Assembly: GCA_002320775.1 (NCBI GenBank) | Contig: DCKY01000247.1 | Coordinates: forward strand, 2,335-11,955 | DNA from: Planctomycetes bacterium UBA1662 | GTDB lineage: Bacteria; Planctomycetota; UBA8108 | Direction: 5' to 3' | DNA: 9,621 bases | Shown: piece by piece, positions 1 to 6,790 of the stretch | Numbering within the stretch: the first letter of the stretch is position 1 | How the letters are laid out: every line of letters begins with the position of its first letter | Position numbers and translations under genes: made by a program | The notes under the pieces: generated by a model | What the model saw: the letters and a program-made list of their open reading frames with translations, nothing else | What the model was told of the DNA's origin: nothing | The model's database searches: none

Positions 1-1
1 G

Positions 2-55
2 AGTATCATGGCCGATGCGCCTGACTGGTCAAAGCACCCGGAGTTGAACAAATGA
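2..55 (+). CDS. possible 3' end of an upstream gene (partial)
   Basis: One forward frame is open from the window edge for 17 codons and ends in TGA at 53-55; the last residues read DAPDWSKHPELNK. The other two forward frames stop at 22-24 and 45-47. The stop overlaps the next gene's ATG as ATGA, the classic layout for translational coupling, which is the main reason to think this is a real gene end. Seventeen codons are too few to name a family, and the stretch could instead be leader sequence of the next gene. Confidence 0.35.
   Translation, partial: SIMADAPDWSKHPELNK
40..43 (+). promoter_or_regulatory. Shine-Dalgarno GGAG for the haem/propeller gene
   Basis: GGAG lies 8 nt before the ATG at 52. 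It supports that start, which is followed directly by a good signal peptide. No convincing promoter fits in the 51 bases available upstream. Confidence 0.5.
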
Positions 56-2016
56 AAAACACCCTGCTGACAGCCTTTCTCGCGGCCTCGACCCTGATCG
101 CCACCGGCAACATCCGCGCTGAAACGATCACCGGCACGGTCAGCGGCCCTGCCGGCAAGCCGGTCGGGGGCGTCATGATTTCGGCCTTCGACAAGGGCCA
201 CCGCAAATTCGTCTCCGTCTTCAGCCAGGAGGATGGCTCCTTCGTGATCGATGGCCTGCGGAAGGTTAAGCACGATGTGCGCGCACGGCTCATGGGTTTC
301 GATGACGAATGGTCCGATGGGACGAGGCCCGGCGCCGTAAAGATACGATTCAAGCTCAAGGCCGCGACAGGAGACGATCTCCAGGACCAGCGCCCCGCCA
401 GCAGCGGCTTCAGCATGCTGAAATTCGACGACAAGCGGGACAAGCTCAACTTCAAGATGATGTGCAGCTATTGCCACCAGGTGGGAACCGTAGGCTTCCG
501 CACCCCGGAGCAGCCGGTTGACTGGGAAACCATGGTGCGTCGAATGGATGGCTTCGGTGGCCTCTATCGCCATACGCAAAAGACCATCGTCAAGCGCCTG
601 ATGGACACCTACAAGGATGACGCGATCAGGAAGTGGCCAGTGTTCGTTCCGCCTCCGCCACCGACCGGTCTCGCTGCGAAAGCCAGGATCACCGCCTGGG
701 AGCTTGGCAAGAAATTGGAGAGCTCCTTTCACGACCTGGAGCTCGGCCCCGATGGCCTGGTGTACGCGGTCAATATCAGCAAACACAGGACCGTCACACT
801 GGACCCCGAAACCGGCGAACAGCGCGTGTACCAATTGCCGCGTGGGTCCTATGGCCCCCACTCCATCGAGCTGGCCAACGATGGCCACATGTGGCTGACC
901 ATTTGCGCCAGTGGTCAGATGGCGAAGTTCGATCTCAAGACCAAGAAATACACCATCTGCTCGAGCGCCGAGGCGCCGGCGAGGCGGGGATCTTATCCCC
1001 ATACCCTTCGCATCAACCCGAAAGATCCCGAGGGCCTCATCTGGTATACCGACGCGGGCCGGAACTCCTGCTTCTCGCTTCACCCGGTCACCCTCAAGGT
1101 CAAGGAGTACAAGCTGCTGAAGGCGCACGAGGCCGTCTCGGCCGGAAAAGGCGAGTCGCGCGGCATCACCCCTTACGGCCTGGACTACTCTCCCGTAGAT
1201 GGAAGCATCTGGTACTCCAAGCTCAACGGCAACCGCATTGGACGCATCGACCCCCGGACCCCGGACGGCGACGTCAAGGAGTGGAACCCTCCATTCCGCG
1301 GCCCCAGGAGACTCCATGTCGCCCAGGACGGCATTGTCTGGGTACCCGGGTTCGCCTCGGGCGTGTTTGGTAAATTCGATCCGGAAACCGAGAAATGGAC
1401 CGTCTATGACCTGCCGGACGCCGAAAACCAGATCCCCTACGCGCTCAACATTGACCCCAGCGGCAACGTATGGATCTGCGGGACCGGAAACGACACCCTG
1501 AACAGGTTCAACCCGAAAACCGAAAGGCTCGTAGAGTTCCGCCTCCCGACCAGGGTTTCCTATACGCGAGAGATCGAGTTTGACGACAGGGGCAATGTCT
1601 GGGTCAGCACCAGCGGACCGGCGCGACACATGGAGAGGGGCTTTGGAGCCATCATCAAGCTCGAGCTCCCCGAAGAGATAGACGAAGCCCAGGGCCAAAA
1701 GCTCACCGGCTACCTGCCGGACCGCAAGGACCTCACCTACGAACAGCCCCGGGTCGTAGACTACAGCAACTCGCCAAACGCCAAGCTGCTCGCCCGCATC
1801 GACCGGAACATGCTCACCGAGGAATACCTCACGACGAAACACCAGGCCTACGTGGACAGGAAGATCAAGGACCTGGACCCGGCCCGACGAGGCCGACTCA
1901 GCAGGCTCTGGAAGGAAAAGCAGGCCGCCGACCCCGACATGCCCAACCGGGGCGCCTCCTTCGTGAGGATCCTCGATCACCTGGTCCGTGAGCAGAAAAA
2001 AGAAAACCGCAAATAG
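52..2016 (+). CDS. exported CarboxypepD_reg / single-haem cytochrome c / Vgb-like beta-propeller protein
   Basis: The 654-aa product starts with a Sec signal peptide (about residues 1-23, IRA before the cut). Residues 25-103 resemble a carboxypeptidase regulatory-like beta-sandwich (ITGTVSGPAGKPVGGVMISA). A CSYCH haem-binding motif at 138-142 sits in a short helical segment (about 124-195) that resembles a class I cytochrome c; Met161 and Met165 are possible second haem ligands. A proline run at about 199-204 leads to a propeller at about 215-540. It has seven blade-like repeats near 227, 270, 317, 375, 422, 463 and 505, each of the form hydrophobic-x-D-G-x-x-W, as in virginiamycin B lyase/streptogramin lyase proteins. 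The last 65 residues are charged and probably helical. Antibiotic lyase activity should not be assumed, because most Vgb-like propellers have other roles. Electron transfer or redox sensing tied to a ligand-binding propeller is inference. The gene leads an apparent operon with the two genes downstream. Confidence 0.85.
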   Translation: MKNTLLTAFLAASTLIATGNIRAETITGTVSGPAGKPVGGVMISAFDKGHRKFVSVFSQEDGSFVIDGLRKVKHDVRARLMGFDDEWSDGTRPGAVKIRFKLKAATGDDLQDQRPASSGFSMLKFDDKRDKLNFKMMCSYCHQVGTVGFRTPEQPVDWETMVRRMDGFGGLYRHTQKTIVKRLMDTYKDDAIRKWPVFVPPPPPTGLAAKARITAWELGKKLESSFHDLELGPDGLVYAVNISKHRTVTLDPETGEQRVYQLPRGSYGPHSIELANDGHMWLTICASGQMAKFDLKTKKYTICSSAEAPARRGSYPHTLRINPKDPEGLIWYTDAGRNSCFSLHPVTLKVKEYKLLKAHEAVSAGKGESRGITPYGLDYSPVDGSIWYSKLNGNRIGRIDPRTPDGDVKEWNPPFRGPRRLHVAQDGIVWVPGFASGVFGKFDPETEKWTVYDLPDAENQIPYALNIDPSGNVWICGTGNDTLNRFNPKTERLVEFRLPTRVSYTREIEFDDRGNVWVSTSGPARHMERGFGAIIKLELPEEIDEAQGQKLTGYLPDRKDLTYEQPRVVDYSNSPNAKLLARIDRNMLTEEYLTTKHQAYVDRKIKDLDPARRGRLSRLWKEKQAADPDMPNRGASFVRILDHLVREQKKENRK

Positions 2017-2032
2017 GGGGCCTCTACCATCG

Positions 2033-2038
2033 AAGGGA
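2033..2038 (+). promoter_or_regulatory. Shine-Dalgarno-like AAGGGA for the GH32/43-like gene
   Basis: A purine-rich AAGGGA lies about 5 nt before the ATG at 2044, inside the 27-bp gap after the previous stop. It fixes this ATG as the likely start, since a signal peptide follows immediately. No terminator-like hairpin is visible in the gap, which supports co-transcription. Confidence 0.45.
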
Positions 2039-2043
2039 TCAGA

Positions 2044-3636
2044 ATGCTCAACCCTCGCCTGTTCGCCATCGCAGCCATCAGCTTCCTGCTTCCCTTCCCT
2101 GGACTTCTCTCGGAAGCTGTCATCGCCAGGGAGCCCTTCTCGCCGGGTCTCCAGAAGCAGCTCTTCGTCGACGACCACGCCATCGAAAAGAAAGAAAACC
2201 TGTCCCTCAGGGTCGGGCAGGCGAAGAAGCTCGGCGTCGTCCTCAAGCCGACGCTTCCAACTGACTTCCAGACCGGGAAGGTCCATGAAGGGCCGGATGG
2301 CGGCGCCGGCTACGAGTTTGGAGAATCCGCCTTCTGCTGGTTCTTCTCACCACATTGGGACTCCGACAGAAAGCTCTTCAGGCTCTGGTACATGGCCAGC
2401 AAGCGCCCCGGCTCGGCCCTCGCCTACGCCGAATCAAAAGACGGCATCACCTGGACCAAGCCGCTGATCTCCCGGGATGGGAAGAGCAACCTGGTCAATT
2501 GGGAATCGGATGTACCGATCCTGCGGGAGAAGCGATCTCGGGGCCTGGTCGAAATCGGCCTCGACGGCGTCACGGTCAATATCGACCCCGGGGTCCCCTG
2601 GGGACATCCCGAAAAATACAAGGTGGCGTTCTACCCCAATCGCGGCGGCCAGGACTGCCGGACCAGGATTGGCTACTCCGCAGACGGCATCGACTGGAAG
2701 TTTTACAACAAGGGCCTTCCGGTGACGGGCCGCGCCGCCGATTTCAGCAACCAGCTCTTCTGGGACCCTCCCAACAAACGCTACCTGTTGATCTGCCGTG
2801 AAGACTTCGCCGCCGGTGGCGGTGTGGGCGAGCTGCGAGGCGTCCGCATCATGGAGCACACCCGGGGCAACGATCTCAAGGGGCACCCGACGGCGTGGAA
2901 AACCCTCACCAAGTTTGTTCTCAACGACCCCGACAAGACCATGGTACCCGGAACGAGGGTGCCTGAGCGCCAGATCCACACCCTGCCCATCTGGTACTAC
3001 GAGGGCATCTATTTCGCCCTGACGGATGTTCTCACGGCGACCAACCGCCCGGTGCCGGTTGGAAAACAGGACTTCCACAAACGTCATGAAAAGGGCACCT
3101 GGGAGTTCTACATGGCGCCTTCTCGCGACGCGATCAACTTTGATTTCGCCCTTGCCGCCTACCCGCGAAAAACCCTCATCCCGCGCGGCGCGGACGGCAG
3201 CTTCGACAAGGACTGCGCCCGTCCACCAATGAACATCATCACCCACCAGGACGAGCACTGGATCTACTATCTCGCCACCAACGAACGCTGGGGCGCGCGC
3301 AAATGGGATGCCCGCCTGGGGCTCGCGAAGCTCAGGCTGGATGGTTTCTTCTTCCTCGAAGCCGCCGACAAGCCCGGCTCTCTAATCACCAGGCCTTTCA
3401 AGCTCCAGGGAGCGGCTGTTGAGGTGAACGTCGATGCGAAAAAGGGATGGGTGAAGATCGAGCTCCTGGACGAAAAAAACAATGTCCTCTCCGGGCTCTC
3501 TTCCAGGCACGATGGGGTGGACAAATTGCGCCTGAGGCCCAAATGGAAACTGTCCGGGCTCGAGGGAAAAACGGTCAAGCTCAAGGTCACTCTCCAGGAC
3601 GCGAAGCTCTATGCCTTTGGATTCATTGATCAATAA
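2044..3636 (+). CDS. exported GH32/GH43-like five-bladed propeller protein with C-terminal beta-sandwich
   Basis: The 530-aa product has a hydrophobic signal peptide (about residues 1-28). The mature part begins with QLFVDDHAIEKKENLSLRV, an opening common in planctomycetal proteins annotated as GH32/GH43-like or 'glycosyl hydrolase family 32 N-terminal' proteins. Residues about 95-435 contain propeller-type repeats: LFRLWYMASK with SKDGITW at 131-137, YKVAFYPN with SADGIDW at 212-218, KRYLLICRED and IYFALTD. The segment from about 440 to 528 (ITRPFKLQGAAVEVNVDA, then WKLSGLEGKTVKLKVTLQDAK) looks like the beta-sandwich usually found after this propeller. The likely role is binding or hydrolysis of an extracellular glycan. 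The catalytic acidic residues cannot be assigned with confidence from sequence alone, so activity and substrate stay open. Asp-box-like motifs also allow a distant sialidase-type relationship. It lies between the propeller-haem gene and the protease gene and overlaps the latter by 26 bp. Confidence 0.72.
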   Translation: MLNPRLFAIAAISFLLPFPGLLSEAVIAREPFSPGLQKQLFVDDHAIEKKENLSLRVGQAKKLGVVLKPTLPTDFQTGKVHEGPDGGAGYEFGESAFCWFFSPHWDSDRKLFRLWYMASKRPGSALAYAESKDGITWTKPLISRDGKSNLVNWESDVPILREKRSRGLVEIGLDGVTVNIDPGVPWGHPEKYKVAFYPNRGGQDCRTRIGYSADGIDWKFYNKGLPVTGRAADFSNQLFWDPPNKRYLLICREDFAAGGGVGELRGVRIMEHTRGNDLKGHPTAWKTLTKFVLNDPDKTMVPGTRVPERQIHTLPIWYYEGIYFALTDVLTATNRPVPVGKQDFHKRHEKGTWEFYMAPSRDAINFDFALAAYPRKTLIPRGADGSFDKDCARPPMNIITHQDEHWIYYLATNERWGARKWDARLGLAKLRLDGFFFLEAADKPGSLITRPFKLQGAAVEVNVDAKKGWVKIELLDEKNNVLSGLSSRHDGVDKLRLRPKWKLSGLEGKTVKLKVTLQDAKLYAFGFIDQ

Positions 3637-5578
3637 CCAGCCAGTTCGGCTCCAGCTCCTGACAACGCTGGGGCTCCTCCTTGCCCTGCTCACCCCCTGC
3701 TCAAAGGGCCAGGCCCAGCCCCGGGCTCAGCGGGTCCCGCCAATTAAAAAGGGGCTCCTCCCGACCGAGAGGCTGGAAGGTGAAGGAACCTGGATTGACG
3801 AAGCCTTCAAAACGCGTTTTCGCCAGAGTCGTCGGTCCCGGGCGACCATCTGGTTCGATGATCAACTGCTGGGAGATGGAGAAGCCTACGCGAGACGAAG
3901 CGGGGAATTCTCCAAGCGAAGGAGGGGCGAGCTGGGCAAAGCTGCGGCCAGGACACTGAAGGCCATCCACGAGCGCTCGTGGAACAAGGCCGAGCCTCGT
4001 ATAAGGGAACTTGTCGACAAGGGAATGATCAGCCAGCCTCAGCGGCATTGGATTGTAAACGGGTTCTCCTGTATTACCGTCAAGGAGCACCTCGAGAGTC
4101 TCCGGTCCGTCCCCGGAGCCAAAAAGATTTTCGCAGGGCCCCGGCTGCCTCCGAAACGCCCTCCACCGCAGGGACAGGCCCCGGCCTTCAAACCACAGAA
4201 GGAAAAGGCGCGCGACCCGCGAACCTACCAGCATCCCTGGTATATCCACTCCCTGCTGGCCGACCGGACCTGGAAAGAATTCGGCGTTAGAGGAAAAGGC
4301 GTTCTCAATGTCGTCCAGGATTTCAATTTTGTCTTCTCAGACAATCTCACCGGAAGCCTGTACCGCAACCCCGGAGAGCTTCCGGGAAATGGGGTCGATG
4401 ACGACCGGAACGGATTTGTTGACGATTACCACGGCTTCAATTTTGACGCCAATGCCGCCCTGCTGACAAACCTGCAGGTCCCCCTGGGATCGTCTTCTCC
4501 GAAGGGGATGCATGGGTTCATGTGCGCCGCGATTATCTGCGGACGAGGGACCACTGGGAAAGGTTACGAATTCGGGATCGCCCCGGAAGCCAGCTGGGCC
4601 GGGGTCATCGCGGGCGGGCAGCTCGAAAAGGCCGTGCAGTGGTCCATCGAGCAAGGAGCTGACACCTACAGCATGAGCTTCTCCATCCCCAGGCTGCGGG
4701 AGTATCGATCCCATTGGAGGAAGCTCATGGAGCACGGGTCCCTGTGCGGCCTCTTCTTCGTTTCAGGAGCCGGAAATTTCGCCCAGACCGAGAAGACCCC
4801 GGTACAAATGCGAACACCTGAAGATATCCCCGAGGTGGTCTTCGCCGCGGCGGGTGTTCAGCGCGACTTCAGCCGCACCCCTTTCTCCAGCCAGGGCCCG
4901 GTAAGCTGGCAAACCGAGCACTACCAGCAGGGCCTTGTGCAAAAGCCCGAAGTCTGCGCCTTCAACATGGGGCTGCCCCTGCTGCGAAGGGACGGTTCAG
5001 CCAGGCCTGTCGCGCTCAACGGCAACTCCTTCGCGGGGCCCATGTTCTGCGGAGCGATCGCGCTGATGCTGTCGGCTGATCCCGACCTGCTTCCATGGGA
5101 CCTGAAAGAGATCATCACGAAAACAGCCACAGATGTCGGCGCGAAGGGAGTCGATGCCCAGACCGGCCATGGGCTCATCAACTGCTACCGCGCGGTCAAG
5201 GAGGTCCTGAGACGCAAGGCCATACGCGAAGGTGGAGACCCGAAGCCGTATACCGGCAGAAAATCCGGCGACGAGCTGGACCTGTCAGCGGAAAAAGAAA
5301 AGCTGGCGGCGCGCAGCGTCGTTATCGCGCGAATCGCCCCCGAGGGAGAGGCGGCGAAGGCAGGTATCAAGATCGATGACCTGGTGCGGAGCTATGATGG
5401 CCGCCCCATCACGACGACCACGGCCCTGCGCTCGGCGGTGAGAGCTTCCAGCCAGCCGCCAGGCCGGAAAATCACCCTCGTTATCGAGCGCGGCGGGAAA
5501 AAGCTCGAGTTCATCGTAAAACCCGGCCAGCTGGGTATCCAGTCTGTCGCGCAGTACGCCGCGCCGGTATTCAAATAG
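3611..5578 (+). CDS. exported subtilisin-like serine protease (S8) with I9-like propeptide and C-terminal PDZ domain
   Basis: The 655-aa product has a hydrophobic segment at about residues 14-30 followed by SKGQA, best read as a signal peptide. Residues about 77-176 look like an I9-type propeptide (HWIVNGFSCITVKEHLESL). The peptidase core runs from about 215 to 535. The triad is assigned as Asp237 (NVVQDFNF), His301 (KGMHGFMCAAII) and Ser473 (NGNSFAGPMFCGAI), with oxyanion-hole Asn389 (SGAGNF). An Asp-rich segment, GNGVDDDRNGFVDD (about 259-272), resembles the calcium-binding loops of planctomycetal subtilases. A PDZ domain covers about 570-645 (APEGEAAKAGIKIDDLVRSYDGRPI), as in HtrA-type proteases, and would bind peptide C-termini. 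All catalytic residues are present, but the motifs around them are divergent. The start codon lies inside the previous gene (26-bp overlap), which suggests translational coupling; TTG codons at 3617 and 3626 are weaker alternatives. The gene ends 13 bp from the end of the convergent sialidase-like gene. Confidence 0.88.
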   Translation: MPLDSLINNQPVRLQLLTTLGLLLALLTPCSKGQAQPRAQRVPPIKKGLLPTERLEGEGTWIDEAFKTRFRQSRRSRATIWFDDQLLGDGEAYARRSGEFSKRRRGELGKAAARTLKAIHERSWNKAEPRIRELVDKGMISQPQRHWIVNGFSCITVKEHLESLRSVPGAKKIFAGPRLPPKRPPPQGQAPAFKPQKEKARDPRTYQHPWYIHSLLADRTWKEFGVRGKGVLNVVQDFNFVFSDNLTGSLYRNPGELPGNGVDDDRNGFVDDYHGFNFDANAALLTNLQVPLGSSSPKGMHGFMCAAIICGRGTTGKGYEFGIAPEASWAGVIAGGQLEKAVQWSIEQGADTYSMSFSIPRLREYRSHWRKLMEHGSLCGLFFVSGAGNFAQTEKTPVQMRTPEDIPEVVFAAAGVQRDFSRTPFSSQGPVSWQTEHYQQGLVQKPEVCAFNMGLPLLRRDGSARPVALNGNSFAGPMFCGAIALMLSADPDLLPWDLKEIITKTATDVGAKGVDAQTGHGLINCYRAVKEVLRRKAIREGGDPKPYTGRKSGDELDLSAEKEKLAARSVVIARIAPEGEAAKAGIKIDDLVRSYDGRPITTTTALRSAVRASSQPPGRKITLVIERGGKKLEFIVKPGQLGIQSVAQYAAPVFK

Positions 5579-5591
5579 CCACTGGCCCCGC

Positions 5592-6776
5592 CTATTCTTT
5601 CGGCGGCTCACCATCGCCGGTCCGCTGCCCCTGCAGGACCCAGCTGAGATTGAAACGGGCGAACTGCCCGCCGCCATAGCGATAATTCGGACCGCCCTCC
5701 AACAGGATGTAGATCCAGCCCTCGCTCGCTGTCCCCGGGCGGCCGGCCGAGAGAGAAGAATAGGCGCTCGGCCCCTTGTAGACCCGCCGCTTGAGCGGCC
5801 AGGTCTTCGCCCCATCGAAACTCACCCAGACGCTGACATCCTTGCGATCGCCGCCCTGGCTGTCGCAGCTGCTGTAGAGCAGGATATCCCGGTCCTTGAC
5901 CGGCAATCGAACAAGACCCGCCATGCAGCCGCTGCCCCCGCCAATCGATCCCCGGGCCCCGTCAGGCAGCACCTTCGAGATCGCCGGGTCCTTCCAGGTC
6001 ACACCGCCATCATCACTCCAGGCATACCAGCGCATCGACCGGTCGTACTTGCTTCCGGGAGGATCCCAATGCCTTCGTGAGTCGTAATAGATACGACCAT
6101 CAGACAGCTCGACCACACAGCCCTCGCCAGTGCCCATAACGGGGAAGGGGCTACTTGGCAGCCAGGTCTTTCCTCCGTCGTCGCTGTAGATAGCCGTATT
6201 GTACATCTTCGGGAAGTTTTCCCTCCGGTCCCCGGTCTTACCGTAATACCGGGCGGGCCGAAGGAGCCGTCCCTTGTGCTTTCCCCGCCGCAGGGTGATG
6301 CCATGCTCGGCCATGTGCATGGTCAGCCTGTGCCCGCTCTTGGTGGGATGAATGACCGTCTCCTGGACCTGCCAGGTCTTGCCATGATCCCCGCTTCGAT
6401 AGACCGTCGGCGGTGGCGGGTTAGCAGGCCAACGGTACCTCTCCGCGAATACGAAGATGCCCCCGCTCTTTTCATCAACCGTCACGCCTCCGCCGCTGAA
6501 GATGTGCTTGTACTTGCCGAGAGTGATCGGAGCGCTCCACGTCTTTCCTCCATCCTCGCTACGGCGAACCAGGAGGGCCTCTCCGGAGACGAAGGTCGCC
6601 AGGACTGTCCCGTCCATAGCCACGACCACGTTGGGCTGTCTCCCTTTTCCATAAATCCCCTCGAGCTCGAACTTCGCCTCGCCCTGGAAAGAAGAGAGCT
6701 CCCCCTCGGCTGAAACAACCGAAGCCCAGCCAGGGGCTGTGAGCAAAACCGCCACGGAAAAGATCCTTAAATTCAT
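5592..6776 (-). CDS. exported sialidase-fold (BNR/Asp-box) protein, GH33-related
   Basis: The 394-aa product has a signal peptide (about residues 1-23, VSA before the cut). It has five Asp-boxes (S-x-D-x-G-x-T-W type) at 73-80, 128-135, 198-205, 254-261 and 319-326, the hallmark of six-bladed sialidase propellers. Several GH33 active-site positions align by motif: Arg46 (GRQPN, replacing RIP), Glu218 (GTGEGCVVE), Arg234 (YDSR), Arg311 (GDRKDV) and Tyr339 (GPSAYSSL, the nucleophile position). The end, QFARFNLSWV, matches the usual last strand of bacterial sialidases. The loop between Arg46 and the first Asp-box is short, so the normal acid/base Asp is not visible. Hydrolysis of sialic acid is therefore uncertain; another uronic or acidic sugar, or simple binding, is possible. 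It follows the CotH-like gene by 12 bp and is very likely co-transcribed with it. Confidence 0.82.
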   Translation of the reverse strand: MNLRIFSVAVLLTAPGWASVVSAEGELSSFQGEAKFELEGIYGKGRQPNVVVAMDGTVLATFVSGEALLVRRSEDGGKTWSAPITLGKYKHIFSGGGVTVDEKSGGIFVFAERYRWPANPPPPTVYRSGDHGKTWQVQETVIHPTKSGHRLTMHMAEHGITLRRGKHKGRLLRPARYYGKTGDRRENFPKMYNTAIYSDDGGKTWLPSSPFPVMGTGEGCVVELSDGRIYYDSRRHWDPPGSKYDRSMRWYAWSDDGGVTWKDPAISKVLPDGARGSIGGGSGCMAGLVRLPVKDRDILLYSSCDSQGGDRKDVSVWVSFDGAKTWPLKRRVYKGPSAYSSLSAGRPGTASEGWIYILLEGGPNYRYGGGQFARFNLSWVLQGQRTGDGEPPKE

Positions 6777-6782
6777 ACCCAG

Positions 6783-6790
6783 CCCTCCCT
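6783..6790 (-). promoter_or_regulatory. strong Shine-Dalgarno AGGGAGGG overlapping the upstream stop codon
   Basis: On the reverse strand AGGGAGGG lies 6 nt before the sialidase-like ATG (6776). Its first bases overlap the TAG stop (6789-6791) of the CotH-like gene. This confirms the start and suggests that ribosomes ending on the CotH gene can reinitiate on the next one. Confidence 0.65.

Noticed and set aside
633..1373. 246-codon forward frame overlapping the Vgb-like propeller
   Set aside because: The overlapping frame of the 654-aa gene contains regular propeller repeats; this one is Arg/Pro/Gly-rich with no structure.
2434..3258. 274-codon reverse-strand open frame opposite the GH32/43-like gene
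   Set aside because: It is antisense to a well-supported gene, lacks a signal peptide or recognisable motif, and is Val/Arg/Gly-rich as expected for a shadow frame in GC-rich DNA.
3683..3700. Lipobox-like LLTPC at the protease signal peptide, considered as a lipoprotein signal
   Set aside because: Pro directly before Cys is not accepted by signal peptidase II consensus, and a standard SPI-like site (KGQA) follows.
5588..5606. GC-rich hairpin (CCGCC ... GGCGG) at the convergent gene ends, considered as a bidirectional terminator
   Set aside because: The stem is only 5 bp, lies partly in the sialidase-like coding sequence and has no T-tract on either side.
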